This document shows positions 1-9,760 of a stretch of DNA of 64,000 nt, one piece after another. This DNA is from Catenulispora sp. EB89 (GTDB lineage Bacteria > Actinomycetota > Actinomycetes > Streptomycetales > Catenulisporaceae). The notes under the pieces were generated by a model, which saw nothing but the letters and a program-made list of their open reading frames with translations, did not search any database and was not told where the DNA came from. Positions within the stretch are counted from its first letter, which is position 1. Every line of letters starts with the position of its first letter. The stretch is from NCBI RefSeq assembly GCF_041261445.1, contig NZ_JBGCCU010000008.1, forward strand, positions 388,666 to 452,665, given 5' to 3'. The translations under genes were made by a program, and so were the position numbers.

Positions 1-783
1 TGCGTGCTGCCGGTGGTGTGGATCGTGATCGCCTCCACCAAGACGAACAGCGAGCTGTTCTCGACCGCGCCGTTCGCGCCGTCCTTCCACGGCGGCTTCT
101 TCTCCAACCTGCGCGCGCTGTTCTCCTACGACCACGGCATCTTCATCCGCTGGGCCGTCAACTCGGTGATCTACGCGGTCGGCGGTGCGACGCTGTCCAC
201 GATCGTCTGCGGCTGCGCCGGCTACGCGCTGGGCAAATACCGGTTCTCCGGCAGCGTCTGGCTGTTCCGGCTGATCGTCGCGGCCGTCCTGCTCCCGCAG
301 ATCATGCTGGCCATCCCGCAGTTCCTGCTGCTGGCCAAGCTCGGGATGACCAACAACTACGCGGCGGTGATCCTGCCGCAGCTGGTCAGCCCGTTCGCGA
401 TCTACCTGTGCAAGATCTACGCCGAGGCGTCGGTCAGCGACCAGCTGCTGGAGGCGGCGCGGGTGGACGGGGCCTCGGAGTGGCGGATGTTCGCCTCGAT
501 CGGCGCGCGCCTGATGATGCCGGCGCTGGTGACGGTGTTCCTGTTGCAGTTCATCGGCATCTGGAACAACTTCCTGCTGCCCTTCGTGATGCTCAACCGG
601 GACCAGCTGTTCCCACTGACCGAAGGGCTGTACGGGCTGCTCATCATCACCGGCGGCCAGGCCGCGCAGTACACGATCGTCATCGTCGGGGTGTTGGTGT
701 CGATCGTGCCGCTGGCCGCGGTGTTCCTGCTGTTGCAACGGTATTGGCGAGTGGACCTGGTGTCCGGAGGGGTCAAGGCATGA
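1..783 (+). CDS. Carbohydrate ABC transporter permease, MalG type (5' partial)
   Basis: Inner-membrane subunit of a sugar importer of the CUT1 (MalG-like) class. The frame is open from base 1, so the first transmembrane segment and start codon lie outside the window. The visible 260 residues hold about five hydrophobic segments. The EAA loop that docks the ATPase begins at base 451 (EAARVDGASEWRMF). The stop overlaps the start of the aldo/keto reductase as ATGA, so the two are one operon. The sugar cannot be read from the sequence; the downstream reductase suggests a deoxy- or aldo-sugar. The partner permease, binding protein and ATPase are outside the window. Confidence 0.93.
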   Translation, partial: CVLPVVWIVIASTKTNSELFSTAPFAPSFHGGFFSNLRALFSYDHGIFIRWAVNSVIYAVGGATLSTIVCGCAGYALGKYRFSGSVWLFRLIVAAVLLPQIMLAIPQFLLLAKLGMTNNYAAVILPQLVSPFAIYLCKIYAEASVSDQLLEAARVDGASEWRMFASIGARLMMPALVTVFLLQFIGIWNNFLLPFVMLNRDQLFPLTEGLYGLLIITGGQAAQYTIVIVGVLVSIVPLAAVFLLLQRYWRVDLVSGGVKA

Positions 784-1718
784 TCACACTTCCCCGGCTG
801 GGCTTCGGCGCGGCCGCGATCGCCAACGACGGTGTCGGGCTCGGGCAGGCGCTGGACTGTGTGGAGGCGGCGTGGGACAGCGGGATGCGCTACTTCGACA
901 CCGCTCCCATGTACGGCGCCGGGCACTCCGAGCGGCTGCTGGGGCTCGCGCTGCGCGGACGGCCTCGTGCGGAGTACGTGCTGAGCACGAAGGTCGGCCG
1001 CCTGGTCCGGCCTTCGCACCCGGACACCGAACAGACCGGCGCCGACTGGATCTACGACTTCAGCCGGGAGGGGATCCTGACCTCGCTGGAGGAGAGCCTG
1101 CTGCGGCTCGGCGTCGACAGCGTGGACATGCTCTACATCCACGACCCCGACGACCACTGGCGCGAGGCCCTGGAGCAGGCGTGGCCGACGGTGGCGCGGC
1201 TGCGCGACGAGGGGGTGGTGTGCGCGGTCGGCGTCGGCATGGTGCAGGCGCCGATGCTCGCCCGGTTCATCCGGGAGACCGACCTGGATCTGGTGCTGGC
1301 AGCGGGCGTCTACACGCTGCTGGACACTCAGGCTCTTGACGAGCTGCTGCCCGAGGCCGAGCGGCGCGGCGTCACCGTCGTCGCGGCGCAGTCGCTGCAC
1401 GGCGGGCTCATCGACGGCGTCGCCGACGCCATGTTCCGCTACCGTCCGGTTGACGAGCAGACCCGCGCGAAGGCCGCGCGCATCGCGAAGGTGTGCCATG
1501 AGTTCGGCGTGCCCACGGCGGCCGTGGCGTTGCAGTTCCCGCTGGGGCATCCCGCGGTGCGCTGCGTCCTGACCGGCCCGGACTCGCCCGGGCAGCTGGC
1601 GCAGAACCTGGAGTGGGCCGCGCGGCCGGTACCGGCGGGCGTCTGGACGCGTCTGCGCGAGGAGGGCTTGCTCTCGGAGGAGACGCCGGTGCCGTCCACC
1701 GATCTGGCGACCGCCTAG
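780..1718 (+). CDS. Aldo/keto reductase, sugar dehydrogenase-like
   Basis: A 312-aa TIM-barrel NAD(P)-dependent oxidoreductase. Family signatures are visible: GMRYFDTAPMYGAGHSE (catalytic Asp and Tyr), STKVGR (Lys) and DMLYIHDPDDH (His), giving the complete tetrad. The pattern resembles the D-threo-aldose 1-dehydrogenase (L-fucose dehydrogenase) branch, which oxidises aldoses to lactones. The start is the ATG that overlaps the permease stop, so translation is coupled. Genomic linkage to a sugar importer supports a role in sugar catabolism. The substrate assignment is inference. Confidence 0.88.
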   Translation: MITLPRLGFGAAAIANDGVGLGQALDCVEAAWDSGMRYFDTAPMYGAGHSERLLGLALRGRPRAEYVLSTKVGRLVRPSHPDTEQTGADWIYDFSREGILTSLEESLLRLGVDSVDMLYIHDPDDHWREALEQAWPTVARLRDEGVVCAVGVGMVQAPMLARFIRETDLDLVLAAGVYTLLDTQALDELLPEAERRGVTVVAAQSLHGGLIDGVADAMFRYRPVDEQTRAKAARIAKVCHEFGVPTAAVALQFPLGHPAVRCVLTGPDSPGQLAQNLEWAARPVPAGVWTRLREEGLLSEETPVPSTDLATA

Positions 1719-1870
1719 ATCGCTGGATTACTACAACTCGGTTACCACTCGGACGGAGTTCCCTGAAGACCCGCCACGTCCCGCCCCAGCAGCTAGATTA
1801 ATAAGGACTCTGCAATCGCAGCGTGCACCCAGGCTCCGGCGCCACAGTCTCTGGCGGAGGGCGGATCTCG

Positions 1871-3727
1871 ATGCGGACGCGGTCAGGGCAGCCACAGGCG
1901 TTCCACCCTGCCCGGATCGGGCCCTACGAGGTGGTACGGCGCCTCGGCGCGGGCGCCATGGGCGAGGTGTACCTCGCGCGCTCGGCGTCCTCGCGGCTGG
2001 TGGCGGTGAAGACCATCCGGGCCGGGCTCGCCGAGCACCCCGGATACCGGCGCCGGTTCGCGCACGAGGTGGACGCGGCCAAGCGGGTCAGCGGCGCGTT
2101 CACCGCCGCCGTGGTGGGCGCCGACCCGCACGCCGACCTGCCGTGGCTGGCCACGGTGTACGTGCCCGCGCCGTCGCTGGAGGAACTGGTCGCCACCTGC
2201 GGCCCGCTCGCGGTGTCGGCGGTGCGCTGGCTGGCCGCCGGCTGCGCCGAGGCGCTGGAGTGCGTCCACCGGGCCGGGCTCGTGCACCGGGACTTCAAGC
2301 CCGCCAACGTGCTCGTCACCGCCGACGGTCCGCGGGTCATCGACTTCGGGCTGGCCCGCAGGGACGGACTGCCGCAGGGCACGGCCGCCGGGATGGTGCT
2401 CGGGACGCCGCTGTACATGGCGCCCGAGCAGGCGGCGGGGGAACCGGTCGTGGGACCGGCCGCCGACGTGTTCGCGCTCGGCGCGACGCTCTACCACGCG
2501 GCCACCGGCGCCGCGCTGTACCAGGAGGAGAAGGCCGTCGGGGTCCTGCTGCAGAAGATGCGGCGGCCCCCGGACCTGGCGCAGGTGCCCCGGGAGGTGC
2601 GCGGGCTGGTCGCGGCCTGTCTGGCGCTGAAGCCGACGGACCGCCCGACGCCCGCTTCGCTGCTCGCCGCCCTGGCGCCGCACCTGGCCGCGGCCGACGC
2701 CACGCAGGCGTTGCCCGACGCGGTGCTGGAGTACATCGAGGGCTATCGCAGCGAGCAGATGGAGCTGGCGCGGACCCGGCGTTCGACGCCGGACGCGGCG
2801 GGCGAGGGTTCGGACGACGAGACCCACGTCGCGGTGCGCTCCGCCGACAGCCTCGGGGATCTCTCGGACCCCGTGGACCAGACGGTGTTCACCGGCGACG
2901 GGACCTACGACCTCGGGGCCGGGACCGCGGACGACTCCCCGGACCACGACCCGCGGCCCCGCCACCCGTCGCTGCCACCGGACGAGGACGGGTCGCACTG
3001 GGTGCCGGCCAGCCGCGCGGCGTCGAGCCGGCGGCGGGCCCGCGCCGGGTCCGGCGTCGGACGGTGGGGTCCGGGGCGCTGGCAGCGGCGCTCGCCGATG
3101 GGGCCGGCGGTGGTCGCGGGCAGTGTGGTGCTGGCGATCGGCGCGGCGACGATCAGTGCCCTGTTTCTCGCCGGCGTGGTGACGCTCGGCGGCAAGGCCT
3201 CGGACTCGACGCAGGCGGGGGCCGGGCCGACGGCCGGCGCAGCGGCGACTGGGACTAGCAGGGTGAGCGGGGCAGCCGGGGCAGCCGGCGCGACCAGTGC
3301 TCGGCCCACCGGCTCGCCTCCCGGTTCCCCGCCGCCGACCGCCTCGTCGCCCCCGCCGACCCGCAGTGGTCCGCCGCCGCAGGGCCCGCCACCGGGCGGG
3401 GGTCCGCCGCAGGGTCCGCCGCCCGGCGCCGCGACCGTGGTGGACGGGACGCGGCTGGACGTCCGGCCGCCGTTCGGCGACCCTCGGACCACCTTCATCC
3501 TGGAAGGCGTCGGGTGGCCGGCGGGGCAGACGGTCACGGTCACGTTCCTGGACGCCGCCGTGCCGCAGGCCGAGACCGTGGCCGACGGGAGCGGAACGTT
3601 CAGCGTCGCCCTGGACCAGGGAGCGGGCGCGATCGTGCTGCCGGACGGGCGGTACCACGTGCGGGCCTCGTCGGGGAACCGGTCGCTGTCGGTCTCGCTC
3701 GTGGTCGCGCCGCCGCTGAATCCCTGA
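1871..3727 (+). CDS. Membrane Ser/Thr protein kinase with extracellular domain
   Basis: A Pkn-type Hanks kinase of about 618 aa. The kinase domain (about residues 15-270) shows the Gly-loop GAGAMGEVY, the lysine in VAVKTIR, HRDFKPANVL (catalytic Asp about 141), DFGLA and APEQ. An acidic linker follows, then one transmembrane helix (about 413-440) and a Pro/Gly-rich extracellular stalk. The C-terminal 85 residues look Ig-like (VTVTFLDA, VADGSGTF). PASTA repeats are absent. The ATG at 1871 has GGAGG ten bases upstream; an in-frame GTG at 1823 is the alternative start. The extracellular ligand and the substrates are unknown. Confidence 0.9.
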   Translation: MRTRSGQPQAFHPARIGPYEVVRRLGAGAMGEVYLARSASSRLVAVKTIRAGLAEHPGYRRRFAHEVDAAKRVSGAFTAAVVGADPHADLPWLATVYVPAPSLEELVATCGPLAVSAVRWLAAGCAEALECVHRAGLVHRDFKPANVLVTADGPRVIDFGLARRDGLPQGTAAGMVLGTPLYMAPEQAAGEPVVGPAADVFALGATLYHAATGAALYQEEKAVGVLLQKMRRPPDLAQVPREVRGLVAACLALKPTDRPTPASLLAALAPHLAAADATQALPDAVLEYIEGYRSEQMELARTRRSTPDAAGEGSDDETHVAVRSADSLGDLSDPVDQTVFTGDGTYDLGAGTADDSPDHDPRPRHPSLPPDEDGSHWVPASRAASSRRRARAGSGVGRWGPGRWQRRSPMGPAVVAGSVVLAIGAATISALFLAGVVTLGGKASDSTQAGAGPTAGAAATGTSRVSGAAGAAGATSARPTGSPPGSPPPTASSPPPTRSGPPPQGPPPGGGPPQGPPPGAATVVDGTRLDVRPPFGDPRTTFILEGVGWPAGQTVTVTFLDAAVPQAETVADGSGTFSVALDQGAGAIVLPDGRYHVRASSGNRSLSVSLVVAPPLNP

Positions 3728-3752
3728 CCCACGGCCGGGGCCGGAAGGACTC

Positions 3753-3781
3753 TTGACTTCCCAAGAGCACCGGATCAGATT
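3753..3781 (+). promoter_or_regulatory. Putative sigma70-type promoter for the flavoprotein gene
   Basis: TTGACT, a 17-base spacer and CAGATT precede the flavoprotein gene by about 50 bases. This is a near-consensus vegetative promoter pattern; no transcript data exist here. Confidence 0.45.
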
Positions 3782-3784
3782 CCT

Positions 3785-3802
3785 GATGCGTTCTGACGCA
3801 TC
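3785..3802. promoter_or_regulatory. Inverted repeat, candidate operator or 5'-UTR hairpin
   Basis: GATGCGT-tctg-ACGCATC is a perfect 7-bp inverted repeat just after the putative -10 and 26 bases before the flavoprotein ATG. It is well placed for a repressor at the transcription start. Confidence 0.4.
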
Positions 3803-3828
3803 GTCAGGTCTCGGATTCGGAGGGCCCC

Positions 3829-5589
3829 ATGCCCGAGCACGGAACAGACCTTTCCCGCCGCCGCGTCCTGCAGGGCGCCGCCGCGGGGACCACCGCCGCC
3901 CTCTTCGGCGCCGGAGCTTTCGGCGGTACTAACGCCTACGCCGACGCTCCCGTGCTCGGGACGTACGACGTCGTCGTGGTCGGCTGCGGCGCCGCCGGGA
4001 TGACCGCCGCGCTCACCGTCGCGGCGCGTGGCCTGTCGGTGGTGGTCGTCGAGAAGGCGCCGACGTTCGGCGGCTCGGCCGCGCGCTCGGGCGCCGGGAT
4101 CTGGATCCCCAACAACTCGGTGATCCTCGCCGCCGGCGTCCCCGACACCCCGGCCCTGGCGGCCGAATACCTCGCGGCGGTCGTCGGCAGCGGTTCGACC
4201 CCGGCGCGCCAGGCCGCGTTCCTGACCAACGGACCGGCGATGCTGTCGTTCGTCATGGCGCACAGCCCGTGCCGCTTCAAGTGGATGGACGGCTATTCCG
4301 ACTACTATCCGGAGCTTCCCGGCGGGATGCCCGGCGGCCGGTCGATCGAGCCGGACGTCATCGACGGGCACATCCTGGGATCGGAGCTGGCGAACCTGAA
4401 CCCGGCCTACCTGCCGGTGCCGGCCGGGCTGGTGGTGTTCAGCCAGGACTACAAGTGGATCAACCTGGCCGCGGTCAACGCCAAGGGCACGGCGGTGGCC
4501 GCCGAGGCCGCCGCGCGCGGGGCCGCCGCCGCCCTGGCCGGGCAGAAGCCGCTGACCATGGGGCAGTCGCTGGCCACCGGGCTGCGCGCGGGGCTGATGC
4601 AGGCCGGCGTCCCGGTGCTGCTGAACACGCCGCTGACGGACCTGAACATCGTCAACGGGAGCGCGGCGGGGGTGGTCGTCACGCAGAACGGCACGCCGGG
4701 CCTGATCAACGCGCGGCGCGGCGTCATCGTCGGCTCCGGCGGCTTCGAGCACAACGCCGCGATGCGCGCGCAGTACCAGCAGCAGCCGATCGGCACGAGC
4801 TGGAGCGTCGGCGCGAAGGAGAACACCGGCGACGGCATCCTGGCCGGCCAGCGCGCCGGCGCCGCGCTGGCGCTGATGGACGACGCCTGGTGGGGCCCGA
4901 CGATCCCCAGCGGCGACGGGCCGTACTTCTGCCTGGCCGAGCGGACGCTGCCCGGTGGCCTGATCGTGAACCAGGCCGGGCACCGCTTCGTCGACGAGGC
5001 GGCGCCGTACGTGGACGTGGTGCACACGATGTACCGGCAGAACGCGACGGCGCCCGACATCCCGGCGTGGCTGATCATCGACCAGAACTTCCGCGACCGC
5101 TACGTCTTCCGCGACATCCTCCCGACCCTGCCGTTCCCCGACTCCTGGTACCAGAACGGCTCGGTCTACAGGGACCTGACCCTGTGGGGCCTCGCGAACC
5201 AGATCGGCGTCTCCCCATCGACGCTGACGAACACCGTCACCCACTTCAACGGCCTGGCGTTCACCGGCACCGACACGGACTACGGCCGCGGCGCGAGCGT
5301 CTACGACCACTACTACACGGACCCGGCGGTGATCCCGAACTCGTGCCTGGCGCCCCTGTGGCTCGCGCCGTTCTACGCCCTCCGCATCGTCCCCGGCGAC
5401 CTCGGCACGAAGGGCGGCATGGTCACCGACGAGCGGGCGCGCGTGCTCCGGAGCGACGGCACGGTGATCCCCGGCCTGTACGCGGCGGGCAACGCGAGTG
5501 CCGCGGTGATGGGGCACAGCTACGCGGGCGCGGGCTCGACGATCGGGCCGGCGATGACGTTCGGGTACGTTGCGGGGAACGATATTTGA
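3829..5589 (+). CDS. Tat-exported FAD-dependent oxidoreductase, KstD/fumarate reductase-like
   Basis: A 586-aa flavoprotein. The N-terminus has a twin-arginine signal (SRRRVLQG followed by an Ala/Gly-rich stretch). The FAD-binding motif VVVGCGAAGMTAA is near residue 47, followed by VVVEKAPTFGGSAARSG. The C-terminal flavin segment PGLYAAGNAS...YAGAGSTIGPAMTFGYVAG is typical of 3-ketosteroid delta1-dehydrogenases and flavocytochrome c-type fumarate reductases. No steroid catabolic genes are nearby, so a steroid substrate is unproven. GGAGGG lies before the ATG. Export by Tat fits folding around FAD in the cytoplasm. Confidence 0.85.
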   Translation: MPEHGTDLSRRRVLQGAAAGTTAALFGAGAFGGTNAYADAPVLGTYDVVVVGCGAAGMTAALTVAARGLSVVVVEKAPTFGGSAARSGAGIWIPNNSVILAAGVPDTPALAAEYLAAVVGSGSTPARQAAFLTNGPAMLSFVMAHSPCRFKWMDGYSDYYPELPGGMPGGRSIEPDVIDGHILGSELANLNPAYLPVPAGLVVFSQDYKWINLAAVNAKGTAVAAEAAARGAAAALAGQKPLTMGQSLATGLRAGLMQAGVPVLLNTPLTDLNIVNGSAAGVVVTQNGTPGLINARRGVIVGSGGFEHNAAMRAQYQQQPIGTSWSVGAKENTGDGILAGQRAGAALALMDDAWWGPTIPSGDGPYFCLAERTLPGGLIVNQAGHRFVDEAAPYVDVVHTMYRQNATAPDIPAWLIIDQNFRDRYVFRDILPTLPFPDSWYQNGSVYRDLTLWGLANQIGVSPSTLTNTVTHFNGLAFTGTDTDYGRGASVYDHYYTDPAVIPNSCLAPLWLAPFYALRIVPGDLGTKGGMVTDERARVLRSDGTVIPGLYAAGNASAAVMGHSYAGAGSTIGPAMTFGYVAGNDI

Positions 5590-5658
5590 GCCGGGTGGAC
5601 CGAGGCGGGCGAGGCCGGCTCGCTTGAGCTGGACTTGCCCGGGTCTGCGATGCGCCGG

Positions 5659-6033
5659 TCAGGTGCTGACGCTGGCCACCGCCTCGACCCCGTACGTCCG
5701 TGCGTAGCCGTTCTCGGTCCCGACGAGCAGGTCGACGACCTCGAAGTACCGGTCCCAGAACGGCGTCTCGCGCAGCGCGTCGATCAGCAGCTGGTAGGCG
5801 TGGTGGTCGTCGGCCTCCCAGACCCAGACGTCGGTGACGCGTGCGGAGTAGAACTCCGTGTCGTAGAAGCGCGAGCGGACGCCGGTGGTCTTGGCTTTGA
5901 TCGCCGGGAGGACCTGGGTGGTGAAGGCCGCGACGCGTTCCTGCACGCTCAGCGCCAGCCATTCGGGGGTGGTCTTGACCAGCATGAACGCTGTGACCGG
6001 CGGCTCGGCGGTGGCTTGAGTGGACGCAGACAT
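5659..6033 (-). CDS. Darcynin family protein
   Basis: A 124-aa small protein with a conserved look: [13 protein letters not shown] at the N-terminus, [22 protein letters not shown] in the middle and [15 protein letters not shown] near the end. This resembles the darcynin family, whose biochemical role is not known and whose fold is probably a dimeric ferredoxin-like barrel. Its ATG overlaps the stop of the NmrA-like gene, so the two are translationally coupled. Divergent to a LysR gene, suggesting control by it. Confidence 0.7.
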   Translation of the reverse strand: MSASTQATAEPPVTAFMLVKTTPEWLALSVQERVAAFTTQVLPAIKAKTTGVRSRFYDTEFYSARVTDVWVWEADDHHAYQLLIDALRETPFWDRYFEVVDLLVGTENGYARTYGVEAVASVST

Positions 6034-6941
6034 CAGGATGCCTCCAGCGCGGCGAAGAAGGCGGGCTTCAGCGTCTCGGCGCACCACTGCTCGAAGCGGG
6101 TCGGCGAGGCGGTCTCCGCGGTGCGGGCCACGCCGGCGTCGAGGCCGTTCTCCTTGGCCCGCTTCATTTCGACGATGCCCTGCACGAACTCCGCGTTGAG
6201 CCCGTACCCGACCAGCGTCGCGGACACCGCGTCGAACGACTCGCGCTCGTAGCGCACCGGACGCCCGAGCTGCTCGCTCATGATGCGCGCCAGGTCGTTG
6301 GGGGACAGGTCCTCCGGCCCGAGCACCGGCACGCTGCCGACACCGCGCCACGTGCGGTCCAGCAGTAGCGAAGCCGCGGCGGCCGCGATGTCGGCGACGG
6401 CGACCATCGGCGCCCTGCGGTCGCCGTCCACGCAGTCGAGGAAGACGCCCTTCTCACGGATCGAGTCGACCTCCTCCAGCAGGTTCTCGAAGAACGACGG
6501 GTTGGCCAGCGCGCGGTAGGCGACGCCTGATTCGCCGATCAGGTCGTCCATCGCGAGCGAGGCGCTGACCAGGCCGGCGCGGTCGGCGAACGGGGTGCCG
6601 CGCCCCAGCGCCGACACGCCGACGACGTGCCCGACCCCGTGCGCGCCGAACGCCTTCACCCCCGGGCGGCTGAAAGCGCTCCACGCCTCGTGCGGCGGCT
6701 GGGACGCGTCCGGCGGGACCAGCCAGAAGACTGCGTCCGCGCCGTCGAAGGCCCGGTCGAGCACGGCGGCATCGCCGTGCGAGCCGATGACCACGTCGAC
6801 GCGCCCGCGCGCCGCCTCCGGGAGCCGCCCGGGATCGCGCACGATCACACGCAGCTCCTCGCCCGCGGCCGGGGCGGACTCCAGCAGCAGGGACAGCAGA
6901 TGACGGCCGATGTTCCCGGTCGGGCCGGTGATGACGATCAT
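6033..6941 (-). CDS. NmrA-like NAD(P)-binding protein / SDR-type reductase
   Basis: A 302-aa atypical short-chain dehydrogenase. [15 protein letters not shown] gives the Rossmann glycine motif at the N-terminus, followed by VIGSHGD and [10 protein letters not shown]. No clear YxxxK pair is seen, as in NmrA-like redox sensors and NAD(P)H:quinone oxidoreductase-like proteins. GAGG stands five bases upstream of the chosen ATG; the frame stays open further upstream without a better start. It forms a two-gene operon with the darcynin gene and diverges from a LysR regulator. Confidence 0.82.
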   Translation of the reverse strand: MIVITGPTGNIGRHLLSLLLESAPAAGEELRVIVRDPGRLPEAARGRVDVVIGSHGDAAVLDRAFDGADAVFWLVPPDASQPPHEAWSAFSRPGVKAFGAHGVGHVVGVSALGRGTPFADRAGLVSASLAMDDLIGESGVAYRALANPSFFENLLEEVDSIREKGVFLDCVDGDRRAPMVAVADIAAAAASLLLDRTWRGVGSVPVLGPEDLSPNDLARIMSEQLGRPVRYERESFDAVSATLVGYGLNAEFVQGIVEMKRAKENGLDAGVARTAETASPTRFEQWCAETLKPAFFAALEAS

Positions 6942-7080
6942 GAAAACCTCGTTGCTCGTTCTGGATCGGTGTTCGGTGCCGATGTCGGTATCGGTGTTCG
7001 GTACGTCCCTCATCCTGTGCGGCCCCGCCGTGATGCCACAATGGGAACTTCAGCACGGAATCCTTGACGGAAATGGAATA

Positions 7081-8022
7081 ATGCAGGTGAGCAGCCCGGA
7101 ACCAACCCTCGACGCCAACCTCGCGATCGCCCTGAACGCCCTGCTGGCCGAGAACAGCGTGACCCGCGCCGCCGCGCGCCTGCACACCTCGCCGGCCGCG
7201 ATGAGCCGCACCCTCGGCCGCCTGCGCCGCCTCCTGCAGGACCCGCTCCTGGTCCGCGCCGGCCAGACGATGGTCCCCACCCCGCGCGCCCAAGCCCTGC
7301 GCGAGGAGGCCGCCGCCGTCGTGCGCAGCCTCGGAGCCCTGCTCAGCCCGGGCGCGAGCGTCGACCCCGCCACGCTTCGCAGCACCTTTACTCTCCAGGC
7401 CGCCGACCTGGTCGGCGCGGCGCTGGCCCCCGGACTGCTGCGACTCGCCGAGCGTGAGGCGCCCGGCGTCTCCTTCCGCATCCGGGCCGAGGAGTTGGAG
7501 GGCGGCCCCGCCCTGCGCGACGGCCGGATCGATCTGGAGGTCGGCTCCATCGACCACGTGGACCCCGAAACCCAGGTCGAGGAACTGGTCACGCTGCGCA
7601 TGGCGGCGGCCGTCCGCCCCGGCCACCCGCTCACCGAGGGCCCGCTGACCCCGGCCCGCCTCGCCGCCGCGCAGCACGTCGCGGTCAGCCGCCGCGGCCG
7701 CTTCACCGGGCCCCTCGACACCGCGCTGGCCGAACACGACCTGCGCCGCCGGGTCGGCGTCGTGCTCCCGAGCCACCTCGCCGCGATGGCCCTGGCCGCC
7801 CGCAGCGACGTCGTCTGCCTCGTCCCGGCCGCACTGCCCGGCGCCGTTCCCTCGCCGCTCACCCAGGACGCCGACGCCCTCGGGCTGCGCCTGCTCGACG
7901 TCCCCGTGGCCCTGCCGCCGCTGACCATCGGCATCGCCTGGCACCCGCGGCACACAGCCGACGGCGCGCACTTCTGGCTGCGCGGCGCGGTGCGCAGGGT
8001 TCTCGCGCCTTCGTCCTCGTGA
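7081..8022 (+). CDS. LysR-family transcriptional regulator
   Basis: A 313-aa regulator. The winged HTH lies at about residues 10-70 (NALLAENSVTRAAARLHTSPAAMSRTLGRLRRLLQDPLLVRAG), followed by the two-lobed LysR substrate-binding domain. LysR proteins usually activate a divergent neighbour; here that is the NmrA-darcynin operon, whose start is 139 bases away. The inducer is not evident. The ATG at 7081 fits the usual LysR N-terminal length. Confidence 0.9.
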   Translation: MQVSSPEPTLDANLAIALNALLAENSVTRAAARLHTSPAAMSRTLGRLRRLLQDPLLVRAGQTMVPTPRAQALREEAAAVVRSLGALLSPGASVDPATLRSTFTLQAADLVGAALAPGLLRLAEREAPGVSFRIRAEELEGGPALRDGRIDLEVGSIDHVDPETQVEELVTLRMAAAVRPGHPLTEGPLTPARLAAAQHVAVSRRGRFTGPLDTALAEHDLRRRVGVVLPSHLAAMALAARSDVVCLVPAALPGAVPSPLTQDADALGLRLLDVPVALPPLTIGIAWHPRHTADGAHFWLRGAVRRVLAPSSS

Positions 8023-8167
8023 GCGCGGAAACGGCTCAGGACCGGTCCTGAACGACCTGTGCCAGGGCTCTGCGAAGGCCGCCCTTCGCGACGTCCCCGC
8101 GTCGAAAGAGTCGGATATCATGCGTCGGTCGCCGTTGATCAACATCTGAAGCCCCGGAGGTCGCCGC

Positions 8168-8878
8168 ATGGAACCTGTCACGTTGATCACCGGAGGTTCC
8201 AGCGGAATCGGCGCCGCCACCGCCCGTGCCCTGCTCGAACAGGGTCACCGGGTGGCGGTCACCGGTCGCGACGCCGACAAGCTGGCCGCGTTCGCCGCCT
8301 CCGTGAAGGCCGACGCCGACGCCGGGGACCGGCTGCTGACGATCAGCGGCGACGCCGCCGAACCGGACGACGTCGCCGCCACCGTCCGTCAAGTCGTGGA
8401 CACCTGGGGCCGCCTGGACACGGTCATCGCCAACGCCGGCTACTCCCTGCCCGGCAACCTGGAGTCCCACGACCCCGACGCCATGCGTGCCATGGTCCTG
8501 ACCAACGTCCTCGGTCCGGCCCTGCTCGTCCGCGAGACGCTGCCGCACCTGCGGGAGACCAAGGGCCGGATCGTGGTCGTCGGCTCGGTCGCGGGCATCC
8601 GGTACACGCCCGGCAACATGTACTCCGTCACCAAGTGGGCCGTGCACGCGCTGGTCGAGAACGTGCGACTGCTGGTGGCCAAGGACCGCGTCGGCGTCAC
8701 CCTGGTCGCCCCGGGCGTCGTGGACACCCCATTCTGGGACGAGCGCGGCGGATCACCGCAGGCGGCGCCGGCGCTGACCGCCGAGCAGATCGCCGCCGCG
8801 ATCCTGTTCGCGGTCAACCAGCCCGAGGGCGTGGACGTGAACCAGCTCGTGGTGCGGCCGACCGGCCAGCTCGGCTGA
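8168..8878 (+). CDS. SDR family oxidoreductase
   Basis: A 236-aa classical short-chain dehydrogenase. The cofactor motif TGGSSGIG is at residues 8-15, NAGY follows, and the catalytic Ser140, Tyr152 and Lys156 (YSVTK) are present. The basic residue after the glycine motif (TGRDADKL) suggests NADP preference. The substrate is unknown. It sits alone between a LysR gene and a secreted hypothetical protein. GGAGG is close upstream of the ATG. Confidence 0.9.
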   Translation: MEPVTLITGGSSGIGAATARALLEQGHRVAVTGRDADKLAAFAASVKADADAGDRLLTISGDAAEPDDVAATVRQVVDTWGRLDTVIANAGYSLPGNLESHDPDAMRAMVLTNVLGPALLVRETLPHLRETKGRIVVVGSVAGIRYTPGNMYSVTKWAVHALVENVRLLVAKDRVGVTLVAPGVVDTPFWDERGGSPQAAPALTAEQIAAAILFAVNQPEGVDVNQLVVRPTGQLG

Positions 8879-8969
8879 CCTGCGGCACTGCGGCACTGCG
8901 GCACCGGGCTCTAGGCCATCGGGGCGAACCCGGGAATGGCGCGCGTGCCCGGGGGAGAAGAACCCTGTC

Positions 8970-9677
8970 ATGAGGCCGCTGACCAGGGTCGCCGCGCTCG
9001 GCGCGACGGTGGCCGTCGCCGCGTGGGCCGGGGTGGAGAGCACGCGCCACGCGGTGTCTCAGCCCGCGCAGACCAGAGCCGTGACGGCGACCGCGGAAGC
9101 GCCGCTGCACCTTCACGTGCCCTCCCGCCTGGCGCCGGAGCCGGCTTCGGCGCCGGCCGTGCTCGCCGCGCCAGCCGTCGACCCGGGCACCCTGCCGCAG
9201 ACCCGCGCCCTGCCGAGCAGCGCCGACCAGCAGTTCCAGGCCCGGCTGCACGCGCTGTGGCAGGGCATCGTCGACGACGATCCGCAGGAAGCGCATCCGT
9301 TCTTCTTCCCGAAGACCGCGTACGTCCAGCTCAAGGCCCTGTGGAACGCCGCCGGCGACTACGACTACCGCCTGCTGGGCTACTTCGACCTCGACGTGCA
9401 CGCCGCGCACCGGCTGCTCGGCGCCGGTGCGCAGCGGGCGCAGCTGGTCGGGATCGACGTGCCGGCGGGCAACGCGGAGTGGATGACGCCGGGGTCCGAG
9501 GAGAACAAGATCCCTTACTATCGGCTCTACGGCTCGCGCGTCAGGTACACGCTCGACGGGGTGTCGCACTCGTTCGGGGTCTTCTCCCTGTTGTCGTGGC
9601 GCGGGCAGTGGTACGCCGTGCACTTCGGGCCGTGGCCGCGCTGGGAGCGCTACGGGGACGTGTTCCAGGCTCGGTGA
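8970..9677 (+). CDS. Secreted hypothetical protein
   Basis: A 235-aa protein with an N-terminal signal-like segment (MRPLTRVAALGATVAVAAWAG) followed by a Pro/Ala-rich linker to about residue 75. The remaining globular part is rich in aromatic residues (HPFFFPKTAYVQLKALWNAAGDYDYRL, WYAVHFGPWPRW) and probably folds outside the membrane. I do not recognise a family. The gene has its own upstream space, and the next gene is an XRE regulator. Confidence 0.7.
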   Translation: MRPLTRVAALGATVAVAAWAGVESTRHAVSQPAQTRAVTATAEAPLHLHVPSRLAPEPASAPAVLAAPAVDPGTLPQTRALPSSADQQFQARLHALWQGIVDDDPQEAHPFFFPKTAYVQLKALWNAAGDYDYRLLGYFDLDVHAAHRLLGAGAQRAQLVGIDVPAGNAEWMTPGSEENKIPYYRLYGSRVRYTLDGVSHSFGVFSLLSWRGQWYAVHFGPWPRWERYGDVFQAR

Positions 9678-9760
9678 ACCCCTGGTGAACCTCTCGGGGA
9701 TATCCCTGAGATTGCGAAATCGACCGTGTCGCTGACTCTCGCGCCGGAAGCCTGTACCTT